From: Actinomycetes bacterium
GTDB taxonomy: Bacteria; Actinomycetota; Actinomycetes; Actinomycetales; Dermatophilaceae
Reading direction: 5' to 3'
Length of the DNA: 64,000 bases
Assembly: GCA_029552065.1 (NCBI GenBank)
Contig: JAKPEG010000117.1
Coordinates: 18,943-82,942, forward strand
Below are positions 9,483-17,196 of the stretch, in pieces. The notes below the pieces were generated by a model, which was not told where the DNA came from, ran no database searches, and saw only the letters and a program-made list of their open reading frames with translations. The first letter of the stretch is position 1. The number at the start of each line of letters is the position of its first letter. A program made the position numbers and the translations under genes.

Positions 9483-10250
9483 GTGCCATTGGAGTTCCTG
9501 CCCAGTCTCGACACCGACAGCCCGCAGGGGACTATCGGGCGGCTCACCCTCGCCCAACTCAAGCCGACCCAGAACGCCGTCGGCATGGACGAGGTCCGCG
9601 CCAAGGCCGACAAGATCGCCGCGATGGACGACAAGAAGCTGTCGGACTACCTGCTCCAACGCGCGATCCCGGTCGTCATCGGCAACCCACCCGACGACTC
9701 GACTCCGGATGTCGATGCCTCGACGACCACCGGAGCCGCCGCGCCGGCGTGCTTCTACCTCGTGGACCACCACCATCTCGCCGCTGCGCTGTGGATGGCC
9801 TTCGGGGACCTGTCCACGTCGGTCTTCGCCGAGGTCCGGCGCAACTGGCTGCCGCTCACCGGGAAGCGCTTCTGGAAGGCGCTGGTGAACAACGCCTGGC
9901 TCTATCCCTTCGACGGTCTGGGCGCCGGCCCGCTTCCCCCCGACGTTCTGGCGCCGTCGGTGACCGACCTGCAGAACGATCTCTACCGCAGCCTCGCCTG
10001 GGTCGTGCGGGAGGAATACGGCTTCGTCAAGGACCCGCAGAACCCGACCTTCGCCGAATTCCGCTGGGCGGCCTTCTTCCGCGAGCGGGTCCTCTTCGAC
10101 GCCCAGCTCGCCGCGAGCAAGGACCCGATGGCGCTCACCCTCGCCGACATCGAACGCGACGACCCGGACGACTATGCCGCGCAGCTCGCCTTCGCCCGGT
10201 TCCTCGCCACGAGCCCAGCGGCGGCCGGCCTGCCGGGCTTCGTCGGCTGA
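9483..10250 (+). CDS. ParB-like nuclease-domain protein (ParBc_2 type)
   Basis: This 255-residue protein resembles the putative ParB-like nuclease family (Pfam ParBc_2). It has IGRLTLAQLKPTQNAVGMDEVRAK near the N-terminus and the histidine cluster YLVDHHHLAAALW near residue 92. The C-terminal half has FAEFRWAAFFRERVLF. No helix-turn-helix or CTP-binding partition signature of chromosomal ParB is visible, so this is not the partition ParB. Nuclease activity is a family-level guess. The gene sits alone, in the opposite direction, between the ALDH set and deoC, and is followed by a tandem repeat and a perfect 18-bp inverted repeat. It also lies in a 2-kb stretch without GTATGCCG. These are suggestive but not proof of later insertion. 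Confidence 0.75.
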   Translation: MPLEFLPSLDTDSPQGTIGRLTLAQLKPTQNAVGMDEVRAKADKIAAMDDKKLSDYLLQRAIPVVIGNPPDDSTPDVDASTTTGAAAPACFYLVDHHHLAAALWMAFGDLSTSVFAEVRRNWLPLTGKRFWKALVNNAWLYPFDGLGAGPLPPDVLAPSVTDLQNDLYRSLAWVVREEYGFVKDPQNPTFAEFRWAAFFRERVLFDAQLAASKDPMALTLADIERDDPDDYAAQLAFARFLATSPAAAGLPGFVG

Positions 10251-10299
10251 ACCCTCCTCCCCGCCGAACCCTCCTCCCCGCCGAACCCTCCCTCCCTTG
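10248..10299 (+). repeat. Short tandem repeat, unit GAACCCTCCTCCCCGCC
   Basis: Just after the stop of the ParB-like gene a 17-bp unit is repeated about two and a half times (10250-10266, 10267-10283, then a partial unit with one extra C). It is strongly strand-biased (C and T on the plus strand) and directly abuts the inverted-repeat element that follows. Confidence 0.8.
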
Positions 10300-10301
10300 G
10301 T

Positions 10302-10382
10302 GGAGTAAGCGCTTGAGTGTGCAGTTTTCGCGCAACTCAAGGCCTTGATCACGGTATTTCTGACCACTCAAGCGCTTACTCC
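10302..10382. repeat. 81-bp palindromic element: perfect 18-bp terminal inverted repeats with a central palindrome
   Basis: GGAGTAAGCGCTTGAGTG (10302-10319) and its exact reverse complement (10365-10382) flank 45 bp. Each arm contains the palindrome AAGCGCTT. The middle contains a third perfect palindrome, TCAAGGCCTTGA (about 10337-10348), whose ACTCAAG edge repeats that of the arms. The element lies between two convergent genes, is poorer in G+C than its surroundings and has no reading frame. It could be a bidirectional terminator, a miniature mobile element, or a site bound by a dimeric protein (AAGCGCTT resembles LacI-family operators). None is proven. Confidence 0.85.
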
Positions 10383-10473
10383 GGTGAGGGGGTGGAGGGT
10401 GGGGGTCCTGCCGGCGCCGGGAGATCGCCGCCTGGGGACACCGTGACCCGCTCGCACGTGGGCCGGGTTCCGG

Positions 10474-11475
10474 TCAGTAGAGGCTGGGTGCGTCGTCCGC
10501 GACGTAGTTCGCCCCCGAATAGGCCCCGATGCGGATCCGCTGCCGCTGGAGCACGAGGTCGCCCAGCAGGCTGGATGCACCGAACCGGAACCAGTGCGGG
10601 TCCAGCCAGTCGGGCCCGGCCACCTCGTTGACCGTGACGAGGAACTTCACCGCGTCCTTGCTCGTGCGGATCCCCCCGGCGGGCTTCACGCCGACCTGAT
10701 CTCCGGTCCACTCGCGCCAGTCGCGCACGGCCTCCAGCATGACGAGGGTGACCGGCAGCGTCGCGGCTGGCGAGATCTTGCCGGTGCTCGTCTTGACGAA
10801 GTCGGCTCCGGCGAGCATCGCCAGCCACGAGGCCCGCCGGACGTTGTCATAGGTGACCAACTCGCCGGTCTCGAGGATGACCTTGAGCCGGGCGCGCGAA
10901 CCGTCGGGGCGCACGCAGGCCGCCTTCACCGCGGCGATCTGCTCGAAGACCGTGAGGTGCCGCCCGGCGAGGAACGCCCCGCGGTCGATCACCATGTCGA
11001 TCTCGTCGGCTCCGGCCGCGACGGCGTCGCGGGTGTCGGCGAGCTTCACCGGCATACTCGCTCGTCCCGAGGGAAAGGCGGTGGCCACTGCGGCGACGCG
11101 AACTGCGCTGTCTCCCAAGGCTTCCCGCGCTGTCGCGACCATGTCGCCGTAGACGCAGACGGCGGCCGGACGCGGCGTGGTGGGGTCGCTGGGGTCGGGC
11201 ACGAGCGCGCGCGCGGCCAGCCCCCGGACCTTGCCAGGGGTGTCCGAACCCTCGAGGGTCGTGAGGTCGATCATCGAGATGGCCAGGTCGACCGCCCATG
11301 CCTTGGCATCGGCCTTGATCGAGCGGGTGGACAGGCTCGCGGCCCGGGCGTCGGCACCGACCTGGTCGACACCGGGCAGCCCGTGCAGCCAGCGACCGAG
11401 CGCCGACTCGGTGAGTCGGGAGACGCCGAGCAGGTCACGGGCGCGGGCGGCGGCGTCGCCGGACGTGGTGCTCAC
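10474..11475 (-). CDS. deoC: Deoxyribose-phosphate aldolase
   Basis: This 333-residue class I aldolase splits 2-deoxyribose 5-phosphate into acetaldehyde and glyceraldehyde 3-phosphate. The Schiff-base lysine lies in AGADFVKTSTGK (K228). The second catalytic lysine lies in VGVKPAGGIR (K264), and the acidic strand is EIDMVID (about 158-164). It is somewhat longer than the short bacterial form of about 220-260 residues, with an N-terminal extension. It lies near phosphosugar mutase, purine nucleoside phosphorylase and aldehyde dehydrogenase genes, a coherent route from nucleosides to central metabolism. The start is 50 bp from a divergent PH-domain gene. Confidence 0.95.
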   Translation of the reverse strand: MSTTSGDAAARARDLLGVSRLTESALGRWLHGLPGVDQVGADARAASLSTRSIKADAKAWAVDLAISMIDLTTLEGSDTPGKVRGLAARALVPDPSDPTTPRPAAVCVYGDMVATAREALGDSAVRVAAVATAFPSGRASMPVKLADTRDAVAAGADEIDMVIDRGAFLAGRHLTVFEQIAAVKAACVRPDGSRARLKVILETGELVTYDNVRRASWLAMLAGADFVKTSTGKISPAATLPVTLVMLEAVRDWREWTGDQVGVKPAGGIRTSKDAVKFLVTVNEVAGPDWLDPHWFRFGASSLLGDLVLQRQRIRIGAYSGANYVADDAPSLY

Positions 11476-11526
11476 CGGGCGAGTCTAGGCCCTGGCGGCT
11501 TCCCGGCTGGGTGAGAGGATGACCGG

Positions 11527-12192
11527 ATGAGCGCGCTGCCCGAGCCCGCCCCGACGTCGGCGTCGGAGCACCACGTCCACGTCTTGCGCTCGCGTGGCTC
11601 GGTCCTGCTCGGCGGTGTCGGCGCGATCGGATGCCTCGTCCTGCTGTTCGCGTCGATGGGCGCCGGCCTCGTCTACGTCGCCGCCGTCGCCCTCGGCGGC
11701 GTCCTGTGCGTCGTGCTCCTCGTCCGGCCGTGTGTGCGTGTGTCGATCGAGGGCGTGTCCGTCCACAACCCCTTCCGGCGCACCTTCGTGCCGTGGCAGC
11801 TCGTCGAGGACGTCACCTCGCGCTGGAACCTCCAGCTGTATGCCGGAGCGCAGGTGATCAGCGCATGGGCCATCTCCGCGCACATCGACCGTCCGAGCAG
11901 CCTCACTCCCTTCGGCTTGGGGGAGTCCCTCGCCAACCGGTCCGGCGCGGGCACAAGCCGCACCGTCCCGGGCTCGGCCCACGCTCCCGCCCCTGCGGGG
12001 GAAGGGCGGATGACGGCGGCCCGGGCAGCCCGGCTCATCGAGACCGCTCGGGAGGAGTGGGCCGACGCGGTCGCCGACGGCGTGGTCGTCGCACCATCCG
12101 ATCCGCAGGTCGCGCGAAGTTGGGAGTGGCTCGACCTCGTCCTCGTCGCCGTCCCCGCGGCCCTGCTCGCCTTCGGTCTGTTCATGCGCTGA
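11527..12192 (+). CDS. PH-domain (bacterial PH-like) membrane protein
   Basis: This 221-residue protein has two adjoining membrane segments (about residues 27-66). A bacterial PH-like domain follows, containing RPCVRVSIEGVSVHNPFRRTFVPWQLVEDVTSRWNLQL, typical of small actinobacterial membrane proteins annotated as low-molecular-weight antigen 6/PH domain. A flexible Ala/Gly/Pro-rich stretch and one more C-terminal membrane helix (about 200-219) complete it. It diverges from deoC and converges on an unrelated membrane protein with a gap of only 14 bp. The role is unknown; the fold suggests a membrane-associated structural or sensing part. Confidence 0.78.
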   Translation: MSALPEPAPTSASEHHVHVLRSRGSVLLGGVGAIGCLVLLFASMGAGLVYVAAVALGGVLCVVLLVRPCVRVSIEGVSVHNPFRRTFVPWQLVEDVTSRWNLQLYAGAQVISAWAISAHIDRPSSLTPFGLGESLANRSGAGTSRTVPGSAHAPAPAGEGRMTAARAARLIETAREEWADAVADGVVVAPSDPQVARSWEWLDLVLVAVPAALLAFGLFMR

Positions 12193-12206
12193 CCCGGTCG
12201 AGGAGG

Positions 12207-13115
12207 TCAGCCCGTCGTGGCCGCCTGCTTGGCCTCCCGGTCGCGGAAGTCCCACAGCTCGATCGTCTGGGTGAGCCAGAAGAGGGCGAATGCCGTGATG
12301 ACCGTCACCTCTGCCCAGAACACGTCGGGATCCGCCGCGCCGGACTCGGTCTTGCGGCGCAGGGTGATCCACAGGCCGACGACCATGCCGAGTCCACTCA
12401 CGGCATAGAGGACGGTCGCTGCGAGGGTCCTGCGCCGCTGCGCCGTTCCTCCGAGCAGCTCGCGGACGGCGCCGAACGCGTTGCTCGCGATGAGCAGGAT
12501 GATCCCGCCGAACATCGAGATCGCCGACCAGTCGTGGGCGTTGTGCAAGAACCACGGGTCGAAGGCGGTGAGATAGCGCCAGCCGAGGAAGACGACCAGG
12601 ACGTAGCCCACGACTCCGGCGAGCAGGACGTGCCATTGGCGGTAGCCCGAGTCGGCGGGCAACTGCCAGAACTTGCGGACGAGCAGCCACCGGACGAGTT
12701 CGGCGGCGATGCCCGCGAGGAAGACCGCCGCGACGTTGAGTTGGATCGGCCCTGGGGTCGGCAGGATGACGGGAGCGCCGCGGCATACCGACGGAACGGC
12801 CTCGTAGGTGGGCACCATCGCCACCAGGAAGGCGAGGAAGCCCGAGATGTTGAGGACGACGTCCTCGAACGGCGAACTGCCCTGGTAGACGATGAGGCAC
12901 ACGCCGATCGCGCAGAGGGCCGCGACGAAGACCGCATGGGCCGAGGTGTAGTAGAAGGCGCTGATCGAGGCTTCCTTGCAATCGGCGGTGTTCCACTGGA
13001 ACACGACGCCGAGGGCGAGGAACAGAGCGACGACGAGGGGTGCGGCTCGCAGGTAGCGATAGGTATTGCGAGCGTCGACGTCCTGGGGCGGACCAGACCC
13101 GGGGAGAGTGGCCAT
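12207..13115 (-). CDS. Uncharacterised membrane protein with about eight transmembrane helices
   Basis: This 302-residue protein is predicted from hydrophobicity to have about eight transmembrane helices (for example LRAAPLVVALFLALGVVFQW, VLNISGFLAFLVAMVP, WHVLLAGVVGYVLVVFLGW, VTVITAFALFWLTQTIELW). A short loop after helix 1 has WNTADCKEASISAFYYTSAH, which resembles Frag1/DUF998-like or ceramidase-like membrane families, but I cannot assign it with confidence. The start at 13115 lies 17 bp from the phosphosugar mutase stop, so it may be the last gene of the mutase and purine nucleoside phosphorylase operon. An upstream extension of the frame overlaps the mutase and is unlikely. Confidence 0.75.
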   Translation of the reverse strand: MATLPGSGPPQDVDARNTYRYLRAAPLVVALFLALGVVFQWNTADCKEASISAFYYTSAHAVFVAALCAIGVCLIVYQGSSPFEDVVLNISGFLAFLVAMVPTYEAVPSVCRGAPVILPTPGPIQLNVAAVFLAGIAAELVRWLLVRKFWQLPADSGYRQWHVLLAGVVGYVLVVFLGWRYLTAFDPWFLHNAHDWSAISMFGGIILLIASNAFGAVRELLGGTAQRRRTLAATVLYAVSGLGMVVGLWITLRRKTESGAADPDVFWAEVTVITAFALFWLTQTIELWDFRDREAKQAATTG

Positions 13116-13132
13116 GCCCCAGAGTGTGCCGG

Positions 13133-14848
13133 TCAGCTCCCCATCGCGTCCTGCATATCGGCGCGGATGGCGGTCAACCGATCCTGCGCCCGGGCACGCG
13201 CGGGGCCCAGGTCGGCCCGGCCGGCGACCGGCTCGATCACCTCGAGGTAGCACTTCACCTTGGGTTCGGTGCCCGAGGGTCGCACGATCACCCGGGATTC
13301 GTCGGCGAGCAGATAGCGCAGCCCGTCGGTGGGCGGCAGGCCGCCGTCGCCGCGCGCGAGGTCGTCGATCCGGGCGATGGACACCCCGCCGACGGTCCGG
13401 GGCGGCGCGCCCCGCAGCCGCTCCATGAGGGCCGGCATGAGGGCGACGTCGGACACCCGCACGGAGAACGAGTCGGTCGCATGCACACCGTGCGCGACCG
13501 CGAGCTCGTCGAGCAGGCCGAGCAGCGAGCGGCCCTGTGCGCGAAGCCCGGCCGCGAGCTCGGCGACGAGCAGCGCCGCCGTCACGCCGTCCTTGTCGCG
13601 CACGACGTGCGGCGCGACGCAGTAACCGAGCGCCTCCTCATAGCCGTAGGCGATCCCCGGCACGCGCGCGATCCACTTGAAGCCGGTGAGCGTCTCCTCA
13701 TGGGCCACCCCCGCCGCGCGGGCCATCGCGGCGAGCAGGCGGGAGGACACGATCGAGTTCGCGAACACCCCACCGGCGGGTATGCCGCGCGCGAGCAGGT
13801 GTGCTCCGAGCAGCGCGCCGACCTCGTCGCCGCGGAGCATCCGCCAGCCGGCGGGGGTGTCGGCGGGTCCGCGGACCGGGTCGGGCACGGCGACCGCGCA
13901 CCGGTCGGCGTCGGGGTCGTTGGCGACCACGAGATCCGGGCCGACCTGCGCAGCGAGCGCGAGGGCCGCGTCGATGGCGCCCGGCTCCTCCGGATTGGGG
14001 AAGGAGACGGTGGGGAACTCCGGGTCGGGCTCGGACTGGGTTGGGACCGCTCGCGGGGCAGCGAACCCGGCTCGCTCGAAAGCCGCTGCGAGAGTGTCAT
14101 TTCCGACGCCGTGCAGCGACGTGTGGACGACCGAAAGCTCTCGGGGGGACTCCGGGGGGACCAGGGCGGCGGCCGCGTCGAGATAGGCATCGAGGACGTC
14201 GTCGCCGAGGGTCTCCCAGCCGTCTTCCGCGAGCGGTACGTCCGCCACGGCGCAGACGGCGGCGATCCGTGCGGCAATGAGTACGTCGGCCGGCGGCACG
14301 ATCTGGGAGCCGTCGCCGAGGTAGACCTTGTAGCCGTTGTCCTGCGGTGGGTTGTGGCTCGCGGTGACCATCACCCCGGCGTCGGCACCCAGGTGGCGGA
14401 TCGCGAAGGCGAGCACCGGGGTCGGCAACGGGTGCGGCAGCACCGCCGCGCGCCCTCCGGCGGCCGTGACGACCGCCGCGGTGTCGCGGGCGAAGACATC
14501 CGAGTTGTGCCGGGCGTCGAAGCCGACGACGACATAGGGCTCGGGCCGCGGGTGCTCGGCGTCCTCCTGCAGGTATGCCGTGAGCCCGGCTGCCGCGCGG
14601 ATGACCACCGCGCGGTTCATCCGGTTCGGACCGGCGCCGAGGCGTCCACGCAGCCCGGCCGTGCCGAATTCGAGCAGCCCTGTGAAGCGGTCGTCGAGGT
14701 CCGCCTGGGCGGCCTCCTCGCCGATCTCGGCCGCCTCGATGACCGCTTCGAGCTCGGCCCGGGTCACCGGGTCGGGATCGTCTGCCAGCCAGGCGCGCGC
14801 CGCGTCGAGCGTCGCCGCGAGGCCCTCGGGGACGGCATACCCGCTCAT
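13133..14848 (-). CDS. Phospho-sugar mutase (phosphopentomutase/phosphoglucomutase PGM2-like, PmmB type)
   Basis: This 571-residue alpha-D-phosphohexomutase has the active-site serine loop TASHNPPQDNGYK, the metal-binding loop DPDADR, the sugar-specificity region GYEEALGY and the phosphate-binding loop RPSGTEPKVK. Its length and N-terminus match the PGM2/PmmB branch, whose members often act on ribose or deoxyribose 1-phosphate. It overlaps the purine nucleoside phosphorylase stop by ATGA and is close to deoC. I infer that it converts (deoxy)ribose 1-phosphate from nucleoside phosphorolysis to the 5-phosphate. Glucose or mannose phosphate remain possible substrates. Confidence 0.9.
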   Translation of the reverse strand: MSGYAVPEGLAATLDAARAWLADDPDPVTRAELEAVIEAAEIGEEAAQADLDDRFTGLLEFGTAGLRGRLGAGPNRMNRAVVIRAAAGLTAYLQEDAEHPRPEPYVVVGFDARHNSDVFARDTAAVVTAAGGRAAVLPHPLPTPVLAFAIRHLGADAGVMVTASHNPPQDNGYKVYLGDGSQIVPPADVLIAARIAAVCAVADVPLAEDGWETLGDDVLDAYLDAAAALVPPESPRELSVVHTSLHGVGNDTLAAAFERAGFAAPRAVPTQSEPDPEFPTVSFPNPEEPGAIDAALALAAQVGPDLVVANDPDADRCAVAVPDPVRGPADTPAGWRMLRGDEVGALLGAHLLARGIPAGGVFANSIVSSRLLAAMARAAGVAHEETLTGFKWIARVPGIAYGYEEALGYCVAPHVVRDKDGVTAALLVAELAAGLRAQGRSLLGLLDELAVAHGVHATDSFSVRVSDVALMPALMERLRGAPPRTVGGVSIARIDDLARGDGGLPPTDGLRYLLADESRVIVRPSGTEPKVKCYLEVIEPVAGRADLGPARARAQDRLTAIRADMQDAMGS

Positions 14849-15690
14849 CGGGCACCTTCGGCGATGCGGGTGACCACCGCCGCGAGCAACGAGCCACAGC
14901 GGCCGGCGGCTGCGCGGCCGGCCTCGAGCACCTCCTCGTGCGACAACGGCGTGGCCGAGATCCCGGCGGCGAGGTTGGTGACGAGTGAGATGCCGAGCAC
15001 CTCGAGGCCGGCCTCGCGGGCGGCGATCGCCTCGAGGGCCGTCGACATCCCCACGAGGTCGCCGCCGAGGATCCGCGCCATCGCCACCTCCGCCGGGGTC
15101 TCGTAGTGCGGCCCGCGGAACTGCACGTAGACGCCCTCGTCGAGGCCCGGGTCGACCCGTCGGGCGATCGCTCGCAGCCGAGCCGAGTAGAGGTCGGTGA
15201 GGTCGACGAAGTGGGCCCCCTCGATGGGGGAGTTGGCGGTGAGGTTGAGGTGGTCACGGATGAGCACCGGCGTGCCGGGCCCCCACGCCGGGTTGAGCCC
15301 ACCGCAGCCGTTGGTGAGCACGAGCGTCGTGCACCCGGCGGCCCGCGCGGTGCGCACCCCGTGGACGACCGCCCGCACGCCGTGCCCCTCGTAGAAGTGG
15401 GTGCGGGTGCCGAAGACGAGCGCCCGCTTGCCCGTCGAGCCGATCGCCACCGACCGCATCGACCCTGCGTGCCCTTCGACGGCCGGCTTGCGGAAGCCTG
15501 GCACGAGCGAATTGTCCACTGTGGCAACGGTCGTCCCGATGAGATCGGCGGTCCGTGCCCACCCCGAGCCGAGGACGAGCGCCACGTCGTGATGGTCGGC
15601 CCCGGTCTGTTCGGCGATGACGGCGGCAGCCGCCTCGGCCACCTCGGTCGGGTCGGTGCAGGGATCGGCGAGGTCGGGCCACGAGGTCAT
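14845..15690 (-). CDS. Purine nucleoside phosphorylase (trimeric type)
   Basis: This 281-residue enzyme of the low-molecular-mass, trimeric PNP family splits purine (deoxy)nucleosides with phosphate. Visible features are the phosphate-binding VLGSGW (residues about 40-45), VEGHAGS, LTNGCGGLNPAWGPG, the base-binding FRGPHYETPAEV and GMSTALEAIAAREAGLEVLGISLVTNLAAG. It starts the operon with the phosphosugar mutase (4-bp overlap). An LpdA-type flavoprotein gene diverges 63 bp upstream. The products are base plus (deoxy)ribose 1-phosphate, the probable substrate of the mutase. Confidence 0.94.
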   Translation of the reverse strand: MTSWPDLADPCTDPTEVAEAAAAVIAEQTGADHHDVALVLGSGWARTADLIGTTVATVDNSLVPGFRKPAVEGHAGSMRSVAIGSTGKRALVFGTRTHFYEGHGVRAVVHGVRTARAAGCTTLVLTNGCGGLNPAWGPGTPVLIRDHLNLTANSPIEGAHFVDLTDLYSARLRAIARRVDPGLDEGVYVQFRGPHYETPAEVAMARILGGDLVGMSTALEAIAAREAGLEVLGISLVTNLAAGISATPLSHEEVLEAGRAAAGRCGSLLAAVVTRIAEGAR

Positions 15691-15753
15691 CGCCCGACTC
15701 TAGCCCCGGCCTGTCGTGCCGAGGAGAGCACGCCGCGCGGAGGGTGGTTGGAT

Positions 15754-17166
15754 GTGCAGGTGATTGCGCGGACTCTCTCGGTCGTCGTCGTCGGCGGTGG
15801 GCCCGGTGGCTACGAAGCCGCCCTCGTCGCCGCCCGGTCGGGGGCGGAGGTGACGGTCGTCGACCGCGACGGTCTCGGCGGCTCCTGTGTGCTCACCGAC
15901 TGCGTGCCGAGCAAGAGCCTCGTGGCGACCGCCCACGTCCTGCGACGTCTCGACGTGGTCCGCGAGCACGGCATACATCTGCCTGGCGCGGCTGGACGTC
16001 CGGCCGCGACCGACCTCGGCGCGGTCAATGCGCGGATCCTCGCGCTCGCCGCCGCCCAGAGCGAGGACATCCGTGAGCGGCTCGTCGCCGACGGCGTGCG
16101 GGTATGCCGCGGCACCGGCCACCTGCTCGCCGCGGACCGCGTTCGGATCGACCACGCCGACGGCGGATCCGACGAAGTCTCCGCGGACGTCGTCCTCGTC
16201 GCGACCGGGGCGACCCCGCGGATCATGGACTCCGCCCGGCCCGACGGGGAGCGGATCCTCACGTGGACCCAGATCTGGGGGCTGCAGTCGGTCCCGGAGC
16301 GGCTCGTCGTCGTCGGTTCCGGAGTCACCGGGGCCGAGCTCGCCCAGGCCTATCTCGGGCTCGGCAGCGAGGTCGTCCTCGTGTCTTCTCGCGATCAGGT
16401 GCTCCCCGGCGAGGATGCGGACGCCGCCCGGGTCATCGAGGACGTCTTCCGGCGCGAGGGGATGCAGGTGCTGTCCCGCTCCCGGATGAGCGGCGTCCGG
16501 CGCACCGCCGACGGCGTCCTCGTCGAGCTCGAGGACGGCCGCACCGTCGAGGGCAGCCACGCCCTCCTCGCGGTCGGTTCGGTGCCGGCCACGCGTGGGA
16601 TCGGCCTCGAGGAACTCGGCGTCGAGCTCGGCCCGGGTGGGCACGTCCTGGTCGACGGGGTGTCCCGCACGTCCGTCCGCGGGGTCTATGCCGCGGGCGA
16701 CTGCACGGGAGTCCTCCCGCTCGCCTCGGTCGCAGCCATGCAGGGCCGGATCGCCATGTGGCACTCCCTCGGCGATGCGGTCCACCCGCTGCGGCTGGAC
16801 GTCGTGTCCGCAAACGTCTTCACCGACCCCGAGATCGCGACAGTCGGGGTGTCCCAGAACGATGTCGACAGCGGTCGGGTCGACGCGGTGACGGTCACCC
16901 TGCCGCTGTCGACCAACGCCCGGGCCAAGATGGACAGCTTCCACGACGGCTTCGTCAAGGTCTTCGCCCGGCCCGGCCAGGGCAGTGTGCTCGGTGGGGT
17001 CGTCGTCGCGCCCCGGGCCTCCGAGCTCATCTACCCGCTCACCCTCGCGGTGGAGAACGGCCTCACCGCCGACCACGTGTCGAACGCGTTCACGGTCTAT
17101 CCGTCGATGAGTGGTTCGATCGGCGAGGCGGCCCGCCGGTTGCATGCAGCGGCGCGGCTCGCCTGA
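15754..17166 (+). CDS. NAD(P)H-quinone dehydrogenase of the LpdA flavoprotein family
   Basis: This 470-residue FAD pyridine-nucleotide oxidoreductase has an N-terminal GGGPGGYEAALVAARSG Rossmann motif. A CVLTDCVPSK loop retains the CxxxxC spacing, the NAD(P)-binding GSGVTGAELAQAYLGLG lies mid-protein, and a second FAD motif is GVYAAGDCTG. The dimerisation domain ends with VYPSMSGSIGEA, where dihydrolipoamide dehydrogenases have His and Glu, so the His-Glu catalytic dyad of disulfide reductases is missing. This matches the mycobacterial LpdA (Rv3303c) type, which reduces quinones. GTG at 15754 has AGGG nine bases before it. It diverges from the purine phosphorylase operon. Confidence 0.88.
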   Translation: MQVIARTLSVVVVGGGPGGYEAALVAARSGAEVTVVDRDGLGGSCVLTDCVPSKSLVATAHVLRRLDVVREHGIHLPGAAGRPAATDLGAVNARILALAAAQSEDIRERLVADGVRVCRGTGHLLAADRVRIDHADGGSDEVSADVVLVATGATPRIMDSARPDGERILTWTQIWGLQSVPERLVVVGSGVTGAELAQAYLGLGSEVVLVSSRDQVLPGEDADAARVIEDVFRREGMQVLSRSRMSGVRRTADGVLVELEDGRTVEGSHALLAVGSVPATRGIGLEELGVELGPGGHVLVDGVSRTSVRGVYAAGDCTGVLPLASVAAMQGRIAMWHSLGDAVHPLRLDVVSANVFTDPEIATVGVSQNDVDSGRVDAVTVTLPLSTNARAKMDSFHDGFVKVFARPGQGSVLGGVVVAPRASELIYPLTLAVENGLTADHVSNAFTVYPSMSGSIGEAARRLHAAARLA

Positions 17167-17196
17167 CGGGCGTGCCCGCGGCATAGCCTGCTCACG

